Shown: one piece after another, positions 26,227 to 36,700 of the stretch | How the letters are laid out: the number at the start of each line of letters is the position of its first letter | Numbering within the stretch: position 1 is the first letter of the stretch | NCBI GenBank assembly: GCA_023434665.1 | Contig: JAEYSM010000050.1 | Span: 1-64,000, forward strand | Direction: 5' to 3' | Length of the DNA: 64,000 nt | From: Bacteroidota bacterium | Lineage (GTDB): Bacteria > Bacteroidota > Bacteroidia > Bacteroidales > Lentimicrobiaceae | The notes under the pieces: generated by a model | The model's database searches: none | Told to the model about the DNA's origin: nothing | The model's input: the letters and a program-made list of their open reading frames with translations, nothing else | Position numbers and translations under genes: made by a program

Positions 26227-26463
26227 TTATTCAGTTAGTATCAAAATGTGATTATTCTCAACCTGAACAGTACCACCTGAGATGTCAATGTAAGTTATTT
26301 TATTGTCCTTGTTTTTAATCTTCACCTTACCCTTTTTTAATGATGAGATTAACGGTGCATGATTGTTCAGCACACCAAAAGAGCCTTTAGCACCAGGGAG
26401 TTGAACCGAAAATACCTCACCTGTAAAGAGGACTTTCTCAGGGGTAATTATCTCGAGTGTCAT
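26227..26463 (-). CDS. atpC: ATP synthase F1 epsilon subunit, short form
   Basis: 78 residues matching only the N-terminal beta-sandwich of epsilon: LEIITPEKVLFTGEV, PGAKGSFGVLNNHAPLI and a final GGTVQVENNHILIL. The C-terminal two-helix domain (about 50 residues) that inhibits rotation in other bacteria is absent. This short form is usual in Bacteroidota. It follows atpD by 3 bases; the remaining F0F1 genes are not in the window, consistent with the split arrangement of the phylum. Confidence 0.95.
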   Translation of the reverse strand: MTLEIITPEKVLFTGEVFSVQLPGAKGSFGVLNNHAPLISSLKKGKVKIKNKDNKITYIDISGGTVQVENNHILILTE

Positions 26464-26466
26464 AAT

Positions 26467-27972
26467 TTATTTTCCTGACATAATTTTTTTGCCCTTTTCC
26501 ATTGCATCCTCAATGGTGCCTACAAGATTAAATGCTGCTTCGGGGAATTCATCCATTTCACCATCAAGAATCATTTTGAACCCTTTTATAGTGTCTTCAA
26601 TAGGAACAAACACTCCTTTAACACCGGTAAAGTGTTCAGCCATATGGAAAGGTTGTGACATAAAACGCTGAATTCTTCTTGCTCTGTGAACCACAAGTTT
26701 ATCAGACTCCGAAAGTTCATCCATACCCAGGATGGCAATGATATCAAGTAATTCTCTGTATCGTTGTAGGATTTCTTTAACCCTTTGAGCTGTTTGGTAA
26801 TGTTCTTCACCCACCACATCAGGTGAAAGTATGCGTGAAGTTGAATCCAAAGGATCGACAGCAGGATAAATCCCAAGTTCAAAAATCTTTCGGCTCAATA
26901 CTGTAGTTGCATCCAAATGGGCAAAAGTCGTGGCTGGTGCCGGATCAGTTAAGTCGTCAGCAGGTACATAAACTGCCTGAACTGAGGTAATTGATCCCCT
27001 TTTGGTTGAGGTAATACGTTCCTGCATTATACCCATTTCAGTCGCTAAAGTTGGCTGGTACCCTACCGCCGATGGCATACGACCTAAAAGTGCAGAAACT
27101 TCTGAACCTGCCTGAGTAAACCTGAACACATTATCCACGAAGTAGAGAATATCCCTTCCTCCCGACTGTTCATCGCCATCCCTGAAATATTCAGCCATAG
27201 TCAAGCCAGAAAGTGCAACGCGGGCACGTGCGCCCGGTGGTTCATTCATTTGTCCGAAAACCAATGTAGCCTGCGATTTTTCCAATTCCTTACGGTCAAC
27301 TTTTGTCAAATCCCAACCACCTTTTTCCATATCCTCCCTGAAAGAATCTCCATATCTGATCACTCCCGATTCAATCATTTCTCTAAGTAGGTCATTCCCT
27401 TCACGAGTACGTTCACCAACACCACTAAAAACTGACATACCCGAGTATCTCTTAGCAATATTATTGATAAGCTCCATGATAATAACCGTCTTTCCAACTC
27501 CGGCTCCTCCGAATAATCCGGTTTTACCACCTTTGGAATAGGGCTCAATAAGGTCGATTACTTTTATTCCCGTATAAAGCACTTCTTTGTTTGTAGTAAG
27601 CTCCTCAAACCTGGGAGGATCACGATGGATGGCTGCTGTTTTTTTTGTTGAAACCTCACCAAGTCCATCTATGGGTTGACCAATGACATTAAACAGACGG
27701 CCTTTTACATCTTCACCGACCGGCATTGAAATTGGTTTACCCAAACTGATCACATCCATGCCCCTGTATAATCCGTCGGTCGAATCCATAGCAAGTGTCC
27801 TGATAGTATTTTCACCAATATCCTGCTGGCATTCGAGGATAATACTATTACCATCTTCCAGTGTTATTGATAACGCTTCATGTATATTCGGGAGTTTTAC
27901 ATCTTTATCAAAAGAGACGTCAATAACCGGTCCGATGATTTGAGAGACCTTGCCTTTTACAGATACTTCCAT
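26467..27972 (-). CDS. atpD: ATP synthase F1 beta subunit
   Basis: The catalytic subunit of F1. The Walker A loop GGAGVGKT lies at residues 155-162, followed by GVGERTREGNDL, the Walker B region DILYFVDNVFRFTQAGSEVSALLGRMPSAVG in parts, and the DELSEE-like segment reads GMDELSESDK. The 501 residues are slightly longer than in E. coli, as in other Bacteroidota. Starts at 27972 with MEVSVKGKVSQIIGPVIDV. It forms a two-gene unit with atpC. Confidence 0.98.
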   Translation of the reverse strand: MEVSVKGKVSQIIGPVIDVSFDKDVKLPNIHEALSITLEDGNSIILECQQDIGENTIRTLAMDSTDGLYRGMDVISLGKPISMPVGEDVKGRLFNVIGQPIDGLGEVSTKKTAAIHRDPPRFEELTTNKEVLYTGIKVIDLIEPYSKGGKTGLFGGAGVGKTVIIMELINNIAKRYSGMSVFSGVGERTREGNDLLREMIESGVIRYGDSFREDMEKGGWDLTKVDRKELEKSQATLVFGQMNEPPGARARVALSGLTMAEYFRDGDEQSGGRDILYFVDNVFRFTQAGSEVSALLGRMPSAVGYQPTLATEMGIMQERITSTKRGSITSVQAVYVPADDLTDPAPATTFAHLDATTVLSRKIFELGIYPAVDPLDSTSRILSPDVVGEEHYQTAQRVKEILQRYRELLDIIAILGMDELSESDKLVVHRARRIQRFMSQPFHMAEHFTGVKGVFVPIEDTIKGFKMILDGEMDEFPEAAFNLVGTIEDAMEKGKKIMSGK

Positions 27973-28180
27973 TTTCGGTTAACTATTTTTTTCGTAGCAA
28001 ATGTAGCAAACAATTTAAAATTAATATTGTTTGCATCTAAAAATTTAAGATACATGAATATTTGAATGTCATTTTCGCATCCAATCTCATTGGTTTTTTT
28101 TGTATTTTGGCTGCCCAAGGTATTGAACTAAATGAACTAAGTTTTCGATAACACAGTATAAATCAAACACAATTATTAAA

Positions 28181-29860
28181 ATGCGAAATTCGAGGCTGAC
28201 TATCATGCTTTTGGCAACAGCATTACTGCTGAGCAATATCTCAATGGCATGTACCAACTTTTTAATTACCAAAGGAGCAAGCACAGACGGATCAACAATG
28301 ATAACCTACTCTGCTGATTCACATGTGCTTTTTGGAGAATTATACCATTATCCATCTGCTGATTATCCTGCAGGAAGTCTTTTAGAAGTTTATGAATGGG
28401 ATACTGGTAAATATTTAGGGAAAATTAAACAAGTACCACACACTTACCTCGTTGTGGGAAATATGAATGAGCATCAACTAGCTATCGGTGAAACCACTTT
28501 TGGTGGAAGACCTGAATTAGTTGACACAACAGGAGTAATAGATTACGGGAGTTTAATTTACATCGCTCTTCAAAGGGCAAAAACAGCTCGCGAAGCGATA
28601 AGGATTATGGGCGAACTGGTAGCAGAATATGGATATTATAGTTCCGGCGAATCTTTTTCAATTGCTGATGCAAACGAAGTTTGGATCATGGAATTGATTG
28701 GAAAGGGATCACCACAGGTTACAAAGGACAGAAGGGGCAGAGAGAGAACGACTCACAATAAAGGAGCCGTTTGGGTTGCAATGAGAATTCCTGATGGCTA
28801 TATTTCAGGCCATGCAAACCAGGCCCGTATTACCACTTTCCCACTTAATGACCCCGAAAATTGTATCTATTCACCCGATGTAATAAGTTTTGCACGCGAA
28901 AGGAATTACTTCTCAGGCGAGGATAAAGATTTCAGCTTTTCGGATGTTTATGCTCCGGTTGACTTTGGTGCCGCCAGATTTTGTGAAGCTCGCGTTTGGG
29001 CAGGTTTCAATCGTGTAAGCTCAGGTATGGATAAATATCTGGATTATGCCAAAGGTTATAACCTCAATAATAGAATGCCATTGTGGGTGAAACCAAATGA
29101 AAAGCTTAGTGTGCAGGATGTTATGGCAATGATGAGAGATTATTATCAGGATACTGAACTTGATATGACGAAAGACGTAGGGGCAGGACCTTATCAATCA
29201 ATTGTAAGGTGGAGACCGATGACATGGGAAGTTGATGATGTAAGCTATTTCCACGAAAGAGCTATTTCAACCCAACAAACAGGATTTTCATTTGTATCTC
29301 AGTCAAGAAGCTGGTTGCCTGACCCAATAGGCGGTATCTTATGGTTTGGGGTTGACGATACTTACAGTACAGTATATGTTCCGATGTACTGTAGTATAAC
29401 TGAAACACCTCATTCATTTGCTGTTGGAAACGGATCAATGATGGAGTTTTCTGATGATGCTGCTTTCTGGGTATTCAATCAGGTATCAAACCTTGCCTAC
29501 ACTCGCTATAGCGATATGATTAGTGATATCCAAAATGTACAAAAGGCACTTGAGAACAAGTTTTTTGCTCACAGCAGTGTAGTTGACAATGCTGCAATGG
29601 AACTTTACAAAAAGGATCCGGCTGAAGCTATCAGATTTTTAACTGACTACTCGGTTAATCAGGGAAATAGCACAGTAGCCAGATGGAAAGAACTCTACGC
29701 ACATTTATTTACCAAATTTTTGGATGGTAATATCAAATTCAAAGATGGTAATAATAGAAATCCAAGAGTTGAATTCCCTGGATATAACAGAGATTATTAT
29801 CAGATGATCATAGAAAAAACAGGCGATAAATTTAAAGTACCGGGAGGTGACTCTCACTAA
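28181..29860 (+). CDS. C69 family dipeptidase (peptidase U34 type)
   Basis: 559 residues. A signal-peptide-like N-terminus runs straight into MACTNFLITKGAS; in this N-terminal-nucleophile family the Cys (here Cys24) becomes the catalytic residue after processing. Further family motifs are DGSTMITYSADSH, MNEHQLAIGETTFGGR, GESFSIADANEVWIMEL and NQARITTFP. It probably cleaves dipeptides in the periplasm or outside the cell. It is a plus-strand gene with no close partner upstream. Confidence 0.93.
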   Translation: MRNSRLTIMLLATALLLSNISMACTNFLITKGASTDGSTMITYSADSHVLFGELYHYPSADYPAGSLLEVYEWDTGKYLGKIKQVPHTYLVVGNMNEHQLAIGETTFGGRPELVDTTGVIDYGSLIYIALQRAKTAREAIRIMGELVAEYGYYSSGESFSIADANEVWIMELIGKGSPQVTKDRRGRERTTHNKGAVWVAMRIPDGYISGHANQARITTFPLNDPENCIYSPDVISFARERNYFSGEDKDFSFSDVYAPVDFGAARFCEARVWAGFNRVSSGMDKYLDYAKGYNLNNRMPLWVKPNEKLSVQDVMAMMRDYYQDTELDMTKDVGAGPYQSIVRWRPMTWEVDDVSYFHERAISTQQTGFSFVSQSRSWLPDPIGGILWFGVDDTYSTVYVPMYCSITETPHSFAVGNGSMMEFSDDAAFWVFNQVSNLAYTRYSDMISDIQNVQKALENKFFAHSSVVDNAAMELYKKDPAEAIRFLTDYSVNQGNSTVARWKELYAHLFTKFLDGNIKFKDGNNRNPRVEFPGYNRDYYQMIIEKTGDKFKVPGGDSH

Positions 29861-29892
29861 TTCTTTTTTTAAAAGTTACATAATATTTCACG

Positions 29893-29900
29893 TAATTTTG
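29893..29900 (+). promoter_or_regulatory. Possible -7 box of the coiled-coil protein gene
   Basis: TAATTTTG followed by C, 64 bases upstream of the ATG at 29965. A -33 match is not clear. Confidence 0.35.
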
Positions 29901-29964
29901 CATTTTGAGGTTGTGGTTTTAAGCTACTTAAGATTTATATTTATTTACGTTACATTCACATTTT

Positions 29965-30879
29965 ATGGACAGTCTTTCAGAAACAAGAAATACAAAAAGG
30001 AGGAATCCACTGATTGTAGTAATAGCCTTATTGGTAGCAGGTTTAGCCCTAATGACATGGCTGCTTCTCTCAACGAGATCTAAACTAACAGGCTTGCTTG
30101 AAGAAAAAGAAAATCAGCGGACTGAACTTCAGTATGAACTTGACTCATTGCTTACCGTGCACAATGAAATGAAGGAGGAGTACGGTACATTCGCTGATTC
30201 ACTTGCTGACCAGGATAGTATAATCCAGGCAAATGCTCAAGAGATCAGAAAGTTGTTAGACACCCAGTATGAATATTATAAGGTGGTGAGAAAACTTGAC
30301 CGACTTCGTTCAATTTCTCAGGGTTATCTTAGACAGATGGATTCTCTTTATAATGTGAACAGAGAGCTTAAAGCTGAGAATGAACAAATAAGATCAAGCT
30401 TCAGGCAGGAACAGGAAAGGAGTACAACATTATTACGTGATAAAGAAGTTTTAACTGAAAAGGTTTCAGGAGAAGCTGTACTCCGCGCATATGCTATTAC
30501 TGCAGTCCCCGTAAGAGGAAGCGGTGACAGAGAAAAAGTGACTGATAAAGGTCGTAGGGCGGAGAAAATTAAAGTATGTTATACATTAGGCGAAAATACA
30601 CTTTTGTCTGCCGGTATGCGTGATATTTATATCCGAATTGCAGGTCCCGATAAGATGATCCTCACCAGAGGCGTTGGTGATGAATATTCGTTTCAATACA
30701 ATGGAGAGATTTTGCAATACTCGATAAAGCAAACTGTCAACTATCAGAATACCGCATTAAATCTTTGCGATTATTGGATCAACCGGTCCTCAAAAGATGA
30801 TCTTGAGTCAGGAACCTATGTAGTTAGTATTTATGCTGATAATAAAGAGATTGGGCAGACAAGTTTTGTTCTTCGGTAA
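29965..30879 (+). CDS. Membrane-anchored coiled-coil protein of unknown function
   Basis: 304 residues: a basic cytoplasmic start (TKRRNP), one membrane segment at about residues 15-36, a long acidic and leucine-rich coiled coil from about 40 to 165 (with ELQYELDSLL, RKLLDTQYEYYKVVRKLDRL and VNRELKAENEQI), then a globular beta-rich domain to the end. Topology suggests a periplasmic C-terminus. I do not recognise an enzyme family; similar proteins occur in other Bacteroidota. It is followed by a strong terminator, so it is not co-transcribed with the efflux genes. Confidence 0.7.
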   Translation: MDSLSETRNTKRRNPLIVVIALLVAGLALMTWLLLSTRSKLTGLLEEKENQRTELQYELDSLLTVHNEMKEEYGTFADSLADQDSIIQANAQEIRKLLDTQYEYYKVVRKLDRLRSISQGYLRQMDSLYNVNRELKAENEQIRSSFRQEQERSTTLLRDKEVLTEKVSGEAVLRAYAITAVPVRGSGDREKVTDKGRRAEKIKVCYTLGENTLLSAGMRDIYIRIAGPDKMILTRGVGDEYSFQYNGEILQYSIKQTVNYQNTALNLCDYWINRSSKDDLESGTYVVSIYADNKEIGQTSFVLR

Positions 30880-30925
30880 CCAAACCCAAACCTGTTGTTA
30901 ATCAATTAATACCAAATGTTTAGCG

Positions 30926-30958
30926 AAAAGAGAAACTGAATAAGTTTCTCTTTTTTTT
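30926..30958 (+). terminator. Rho-independent terminator after the coiled-coil gene
   Basis: AAAAGAGAAACT (30926-30937), loop GAATA, AGTTTCTCTTTT (30943-30954): a perfect 12-base-pair stem running into T residues to 30958. It lies 47 bases after the stop codon. Confidence 0.85.
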
Positions 30959-31255
30959 GTAGCCAGATTATCATTTATAGTCAACTGGAGCGAAAATTCC
31001 CGTCTTATAATAGACACCCGGCAGTCCGAATTGAAATGTTGGATGTGAGAGCCTAAGAATGGCACATCATGTTACCACTTAAATAAGCTGATATTTAAAT
31101 TTTTCTCATCTATCCTTTTCTTCTGAAATGATGGTTAATAATTCTTTTTCATATTTTTGATTGACTTTCTCCGTTTTTATCTGTTTGATATAACTATAAA
31201 TCCCGCTTTCGTTTAGTTACTTTTTGGTTAATGTTACCTCTTCAATCACATTAAT
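30959..31255 (+). other. Non-coding spacer before the efflux operon
   Basis: About 300 bases without a supportable gene or RNA. The sequence becomes very AT-rich towards the start of the TolC-like gene, with several TTTG words but no pair of -33 and -7 elements at accepted spacing. It must hold the promoter of the efflux operon, and may hold sites for its regulator, but I cannot place either. Confidence 0.4.
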
Positions 31256-32641
31256 ATGAAGTTGAAAATCTTTGTTCTTTTAGTTTTGATATCGCTCTTA
31301 TTTCAAGGAGTTGTTCAATCACAAGATAAATCTGAATTTAGTCTTAAAGAAGCACAGGATTATGCCATAATAAATAGCACCGCAATAAAGAATTCCGAGA
31401 TTGACCTGCTTCTCGCCAAAAAGAAAATTTGGGAAACTACAGCCATCGGACTGCCACAAGTTTCAGCCCAGGGAAATTACCAACATGTTTTTGAAGTTCC
31501 GGTATTAAGCATCGGAGGCATATCATACCTTACAACTGATCTGCCTTCTGGTACACCAATTACTGCCGATGACATAAATAATGAGAGAGTTACATTGGGG
31601 TTTGAGCCATTCCCTCCTGTTCCCCTTGCGGTAAAGGATAACACAACTATAGATTTTACTGTTTCACAATTGGTTTTCAGTGGTGAGTATTTGGTAGGGC
31701 TAAGAGCTTCGCGTGTATACTATTCTATCTCTGATCAAAATAAGCTCAAGATCGAAGATGATACCAGAGAGTCAGTAGCTAATACCTATGCATTGGTATT
31801 AATGCTGCAAAGCAATCTGGATGTAATGAGACAATCACTCGATAACCTGAATAAAACTCTGAAGGAGATGCAGGAGATGTACAAACAGGGGTTTATTGAA
31901 GTAACAGATGTTGATCAGATTGAGCTTACGACTCTGACCTTGCAAAACGGTGTGAATTCAATGGAAAGACAAATAAATGCCGCTAAGGATTTATTGAAGT
32001 ACCAGATAGGATTTCCCATGGATAAAGATATTTTTCTTACTGATGAACTCGAAACTCTGGCACAGCAGATCGATCTGGAATCAACCATTTCCAACGACTT
32101 TAATCTGAAAAAAAATATCAATTTTCAGTTAATGGAGACTCAGGTGCAACTAGGAAAGCTAAACCTTCAGAGGGAAAAGTCGACTTTTCTGCCGACTCTG
32201 GCGGCAATGTATCGTCATACTGAAAAATTTAAAAAGATCGAATTCGATTTTATGCCGGTAGATATCTTTTTGCTGACTTTAAATCTGCCCATTTTTTCAA
32301 GCGGTCAACGATGGGTCAAGGTTCAACAGCGCCGTCTGGAATATGATAAGGCGATTAATAACCGTGATGATGTAGGACGTGGATTGCAGCTTGAATATAT
32401 AAACGGACGCAATGAACTGATGAACGCATACGACAATTATACCAATGTCAAAAAGAATCTTGAATTAACTCAGAGGATTTATGAAAAGACGCTCATCAAA
32501 TTCCGCGAAGGTTTATCTACAAGTATGGAATTAACACAAGCTCAAAACCAAATGTTATCTGCACAAAGAGAGTACATTGGTAATATGAATGCCCTGCTAA
32601 CAGCCAAACATAAATTAGTAAAATTAACCACCAATCAATAA
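31256..32641 (+). CDS. TolC-like outer-membrane efflux channel
   Basis: 461 residues with a signal peptide (MKLKIFVLLVLISLLFQGVVQSQ) and two outer-membrane efflux protein repeats: FSLKEAQDYAIINSTAIKNSEIDLLLAKKKIWETTA in the first half and long amphipathic helices in the second, ending NALLTAKHKLVKLT. It would form the trimeric channel of a tripartite RND pump. The adaptor gene follows after 7 bases. Confidence 0.93.
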   Translation: MKLKIFVLLVLISLLFQGVVQSQDKSEFSLKEAQDYAIINSTAIKNSEIDLLLAKKKIWETTAIGLPQVSAQGNYQHVFEVPVLSIGGISYLTTDLPSGTPITADDINNERVTLGFEPFPPVPLAVKDNTTIDFTVSQLVFSGEYLVGLRASRVYYSISDQNKLKIEDDTRESVANTYALVLMLQSNLDVMRQSLDNLNKTLKEMQEMYKQGFIEVTDVDQIELTTLTLQNGVNSMERQINAAKDLLKYQIGFPMDKDIFLTDELETLAQQIDLESTISNDFNLKKNINFQLMETQVQLGKLNLQREKSTFLPTLAAMYRHTEKFKKIEFDFMPVDIFLLTLNLPIFSSGQRWVKVQQRRLEYDKAINNRDDVGRGLQLEYINGRNELMNAYDNYTNVKKNLELTQRIYEKTLIKFREGLSTSMELTQAQNQMLSAQREYIGNMNALLTAKHKLVKLTTNQ

Positions 32642-32648
32642 ATGTAAA

Positions 32649-33767
32649 ATGAAAGCTATCGTTAGAATATCTGTTTATACATGCCTGATTTTATTGTTGG
32701 CTTCCTGTGGGAGTTCTGATAAAAAAGCTGAACTTGAGAAGTTAAAGAAAGAAAGAAGTGAACTGGATGCGAGGATTAAGCTACTGGAATCTGAAATATC
32801 TGACAGTGGAGATTCAGCCACCAAAACGGTTACCGTTCAAACCACTGAGATCAAGGTAACCGGATTCAATCATTATCTCGAAGTGCAGGGAGTTGTTGAT
32901 GGGGAAGATAATATTGGAATTTCAGCTCAGATGCCGGGTGTTATTACTTCAATCTATGTAAAAGAAGGAGACAGAGTAAAAAAAGGCCAGGTATTAGCAC
33001 AAATTGAAAGCAATGCACTTCAGCAACAGTATGAAAGTGCCAGAACTCAGCTTGATTTTGCCACCAGCGTTTATAATAAACAAAAGGCCCTGTGGGACCA
33101 ACAGATTGGTAGTGAAATTCAGTATCTGACAGCCAGAAATAATAAGGAAACAGCCGAGAAAGGGGTTGCTGCATTAGGAGAGCAACTAGAAATGACAAGG
33201 ATTAAATCACCCATTAATGGCACTGTTGAAGAGTTAAATTTAAGGATTGGTCAAATGGCTTCGCCGGGCATGCCTGCGATAAGAGTGGTTAACTTTTCAA
33301 ATGTAAAAGTTGTAGCAGACATAGCCGAAGCATATGCGCAGAATGTTAAGCCTGGTGCAGAGGCAATCGTTGAAATACCTGATCTCAATAAGGAAATTAA
33401 AGCAAAAATCGACTTTACCAGCAAATACATTGACCCGGTAAACAGGACTTTTTCAACTGAGATAAGACTCAAACCAGGTGAAGTAGAGTTTCGTGCCAAT
33501 ATGATGGCAAGAATCTCAATTCTAAACTATTCCAATCCTGAGGCCCTTACAGTGCCAGTTTCGCTTGTGAGGGAAACTGTAGAAGGACAATTTATTTATG
33601 TAGCCAGGAAAAATGAAAATCAGTGGATTGCAAAACGCCAGGCAATTAAAATTGGAAAAACATACAACGGCGTCGCTGAAGTAATTGAAGGACTTAATCC
33701 CGGTGACCAGATAATCACTTCAGGTAATCATAATCTGCAAGATGGTCAAATTCTGAAAGTTATCTAG
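32649..33767 (+). CDS. RND efflux periplasmic adaptor, lipoprotein
   Basis: 372 residues with a lipobox-like LLASC at Cys20, so anchored in the inner membrane by lipid. A short charged coiled coil (AELEKLKKERSELDARIKLLESE) precedes a lipoyl-like barrel (GVITSIYVKEGDRVKKGQVLAQIE), an alpha-hairpin, the returning half-motif MTRIKSPINGTVEELNLRIGQMASPG, and beta-barrel plus membrane-proximal domains ending in GLNPGDQIITSGNHNLQDGQ. It joins the TolC-like channel and the pump encoded on either side. Confidence 0.94.
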   Translation: MKAIVRISVYTCLILLLASCGSSDKKAELEKLKKERSELDARIKLLESEISDSGDSATKTVTVQTTEIKVTGFNHYLEVQGVVDGEDNIGISAQMPGVITSIYVKEGDRVKKGQVLAQIESNALQQQYESARTQLDFATSVYNKQKALWDQQIGSEIQYLTARNNKETAEKGVAALGEQLEMTRIKSPINGTVEELNLRIGQMASPGMPAIRVVNFSNVKVVADIAEAYAQNVKPGAEAIVEIPDLNKEIKAKIDFTSKYIDPVNRTFSTEIRLKPGEVEFRANMMARISILNYSNPEALTVPVSLVRETVEGQFIYVARKNENQWIAKRQAIKIGKTYNGVAEVIEGLNPGDQIITSGNHNLQDGQILKVI

Positions 33768-33791
33768 TTCTGATAAAACAACCCCGACGCT

Positions 33792-36700
33792 ATGAAACAA
33801 AATAACTGGAAGGAATTTTTTGCAACGAGCTGGGCAATTGATAATAAAACCAGTATCTATGTGCTCACAGCCTTTATAACGCTTTTGGGATTATACAGTT
33901 ATCGGACAATGCCCAAAGAGCAATTCCCCGATATCGTTATTCCGACTATTCTCGTTAATACTATATATCCAGGTACATCTCCCGAAGATATTGAGAACCT
34001 CGTAACCCGTCCTATTGAAAAACAGCTTAAGGGTATATCAGGTGTCAAGAAAATAACAAGTAATTCACTGCAGGATTATTCAATAATAGCCGTTGAGTTT
34101 AACACAGAAGTGCCTGTTCCTGAAGCCAAACAGAGGGTAGTTGATGCAGTTGACAAAAGTAAAAGCGACCTTCCGAATACCTTGCTGGATGATCCAATGG
34201 TCGCTGATATCGACTTTTCAGAGATTCCTATTATGTATATTCAGATTTCAGGAGATTATGACCTTGTCACTCTGAAGAGGTATGCAGAAATAGCACAGGA
34301 TAAGATTGAGTCACTGTATGAAATTACCAGAGTTGATATTGTGGGAGCACTTGAAAGAGAAATTCAGATAAATGTTGATCTTTTCAAGGCCAGGGCAGCT
34401 AAGGTTACTATGAGCGACATCGAGCGGTCGGTGGCATCTGAGAATCTAACGCTTTCAGCTGGTAATATAACCAGTCAGGGTTCTAAACGTAGTATCAGAA
34501 TTACCGGCCAGTTTAGCGATATTGAAACCATCAGGAATATCATTATCAGTTCTTCGAGCGGTGCTCTGGTTTACCTAAAGGACGTGGCTGAAGTAGTAGA
34601 TTCTTTCAAAGAACAAGAAAGCTTTTCACGGCTCAATGGTAAAAACGTAATTACTCTAAACGTTGTTAAGAAGAGTGGAATGAATCTCCTGGAGGCATCA
34701 GATAAAATCAGAAATATCCTTGATGATGAGCTAATTGACAACAGTTTCCCATCTGATCTGGAAGTGACTGTTTCGGGTGAAATGTCACGATTTACGCGCA
34801 ATACTCTGGAAGAGCTTAATAACACAATGCTTTTTGGTTTTATACTGGTAACTATCGTGCTCATGTTCTTTATGGGTATAACCAATGCTTTTTTCGTGGC
34901 TCTGGCAGTTCCGCTTTCTATGTTCCTTGCTTTCATGGTAATGCCTGCAATAGGTTTCTCCATGAACATGATTGTAATGTTCGCTTTTATTTTTGCGTTA
35001 GGGATAGTGGTTGATGACGCAATAGTTGTTATTGAAAATATTCATAGAGTCCACCGCTATGAACCAAATATTATTTTGGCTGCCAAACGTGCGGCAGGAG
35101 AAGTTTTCCTGCCTATTCTATCGGGAACTCTTACTACCCTTGCACCATTTTTCCCTCTTGCATTCTGGCCCGGTATCGTTGGTGAGTTCATGTTTTACGT
35201 TCCTGTAACCTTGATTATAACCCTGTTTGCTTCATTAGCAGTGGCATATATTATCAATCCTGTTTTTGCCATTTCGTTTATGAAGCATGAGTATGATACA
35301 AAGAGTAAAAAGAAGACGCTCAGAAAATATACATTTCTTATCCTCTTTCTTATCATCTTTGCTGTACTGATGTACCTGCTTTATTTCGCTACTGGAAGTA
35401 AAGGAGCTTTTGGATTTGCGAATTTTTCGGTATTCTCAGCTATAATTATCGTGATTTTCCATCTGGTTATCACACCCTATATTAACTGGTGGCAAAGTAT
35501 AGCCTGGCCTTATCTGATGAGAATATATGAGCGACAGGTAAGGTATTTTATTGTCGGTACAAGACCAGTTTGGCTACTTGCCGGAATAATTGGGCTTCTG
35601 ATATTCTCATTTATCCTGACAGGAATTGTCCAACCCAAAGTATTGTTTTTCCCCGAAAACATGCCCAACAGGGTATTTGTGATGATTCAGATGCCTGTAG
35701 GCACAGATCAAAGGGTTACGGATTCAGTTACCCGGGTGGTTGAAGAAAAGGTAATGAGAATTCTGGGCGAAAATAATCCGGTTGTTGAGTCAGTTATTGC
35801 CAATGTAGCTGTAGGGGCAGGTGATGAAATGGACTTTAGTCAGGCGGTGAGTCCCGAAAAGGGAAAAGTGACTATAAACTTTGTGGAATTTAAATACCGG
35901 GATGGGGTTAATACTAATGATTATCTGGATCGTTTCAGAAATGAAATCAGAGATATTCCGGGTACAGAGATCAATATTGTTAAGGAAAACGCTGGTCCAC
36001 CTACCGGAAAGCCCATCAATATAGAGGTAACTGGCGAAGATCTTCCTTCGCTTATAAAAGATGCCAATGCATTTAAAAATTATCTCGATTCAATACAGAT
36101 ACCCGGAGTTGCAGAACTTAAGTCCGATTTCCTTGAAAATAAGCCTGAGATTATAATTGATATCGATCGTCAGCGGGCAAATATGGCAGGTGTAAGTACC
36201 GGCCAGATTGCCATGGAACTGAGGACTGCCGTTCTTGGTAAAGAGGTTTCTAAATTCAAAGATCAGGAGGACGAATATCCGATTCAACTAAGGTATTCGG
36301 AGGAAACTCGTAAGAATATCAACAACCTTATTAATGTTCCTATAATCTTCAGGGACATGAATACAGGAATGTTAAAGCAAATACCCCTGTCTTCACTGGC
36401 AACCATTGACTATGGATCATCCTATGGAGGAATCAAAAGGCAGAATCTCAAGAGAATAATTACTATTTATAGTGAGGTTACAACAGGCTATTCTCCAAAT
36501 GATATTGTACCGCAAATAGAAACTCTTGCAGCAAATTATCCATTCAGCGAGGGTATAGAAGTGAAACTTACCGGAGAGCAGGAAGATCAGGAGGAGTCAT
36601 CCTCATTTCTGGGACTGGCTATGATGATTTCCATCGGTCTCATTTTCTTCATATTAATAACCCAGTTCAATTCATTTATTAAAGCAGTTATTATTCTTAG

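Noticed and set aside
31083..31240. Search for a -33/-7 promoter before the TolC-like gene
   Set aside because: Several TTTG and TA-rich words occur but none at accepted spacing, so I did not place a promoter.
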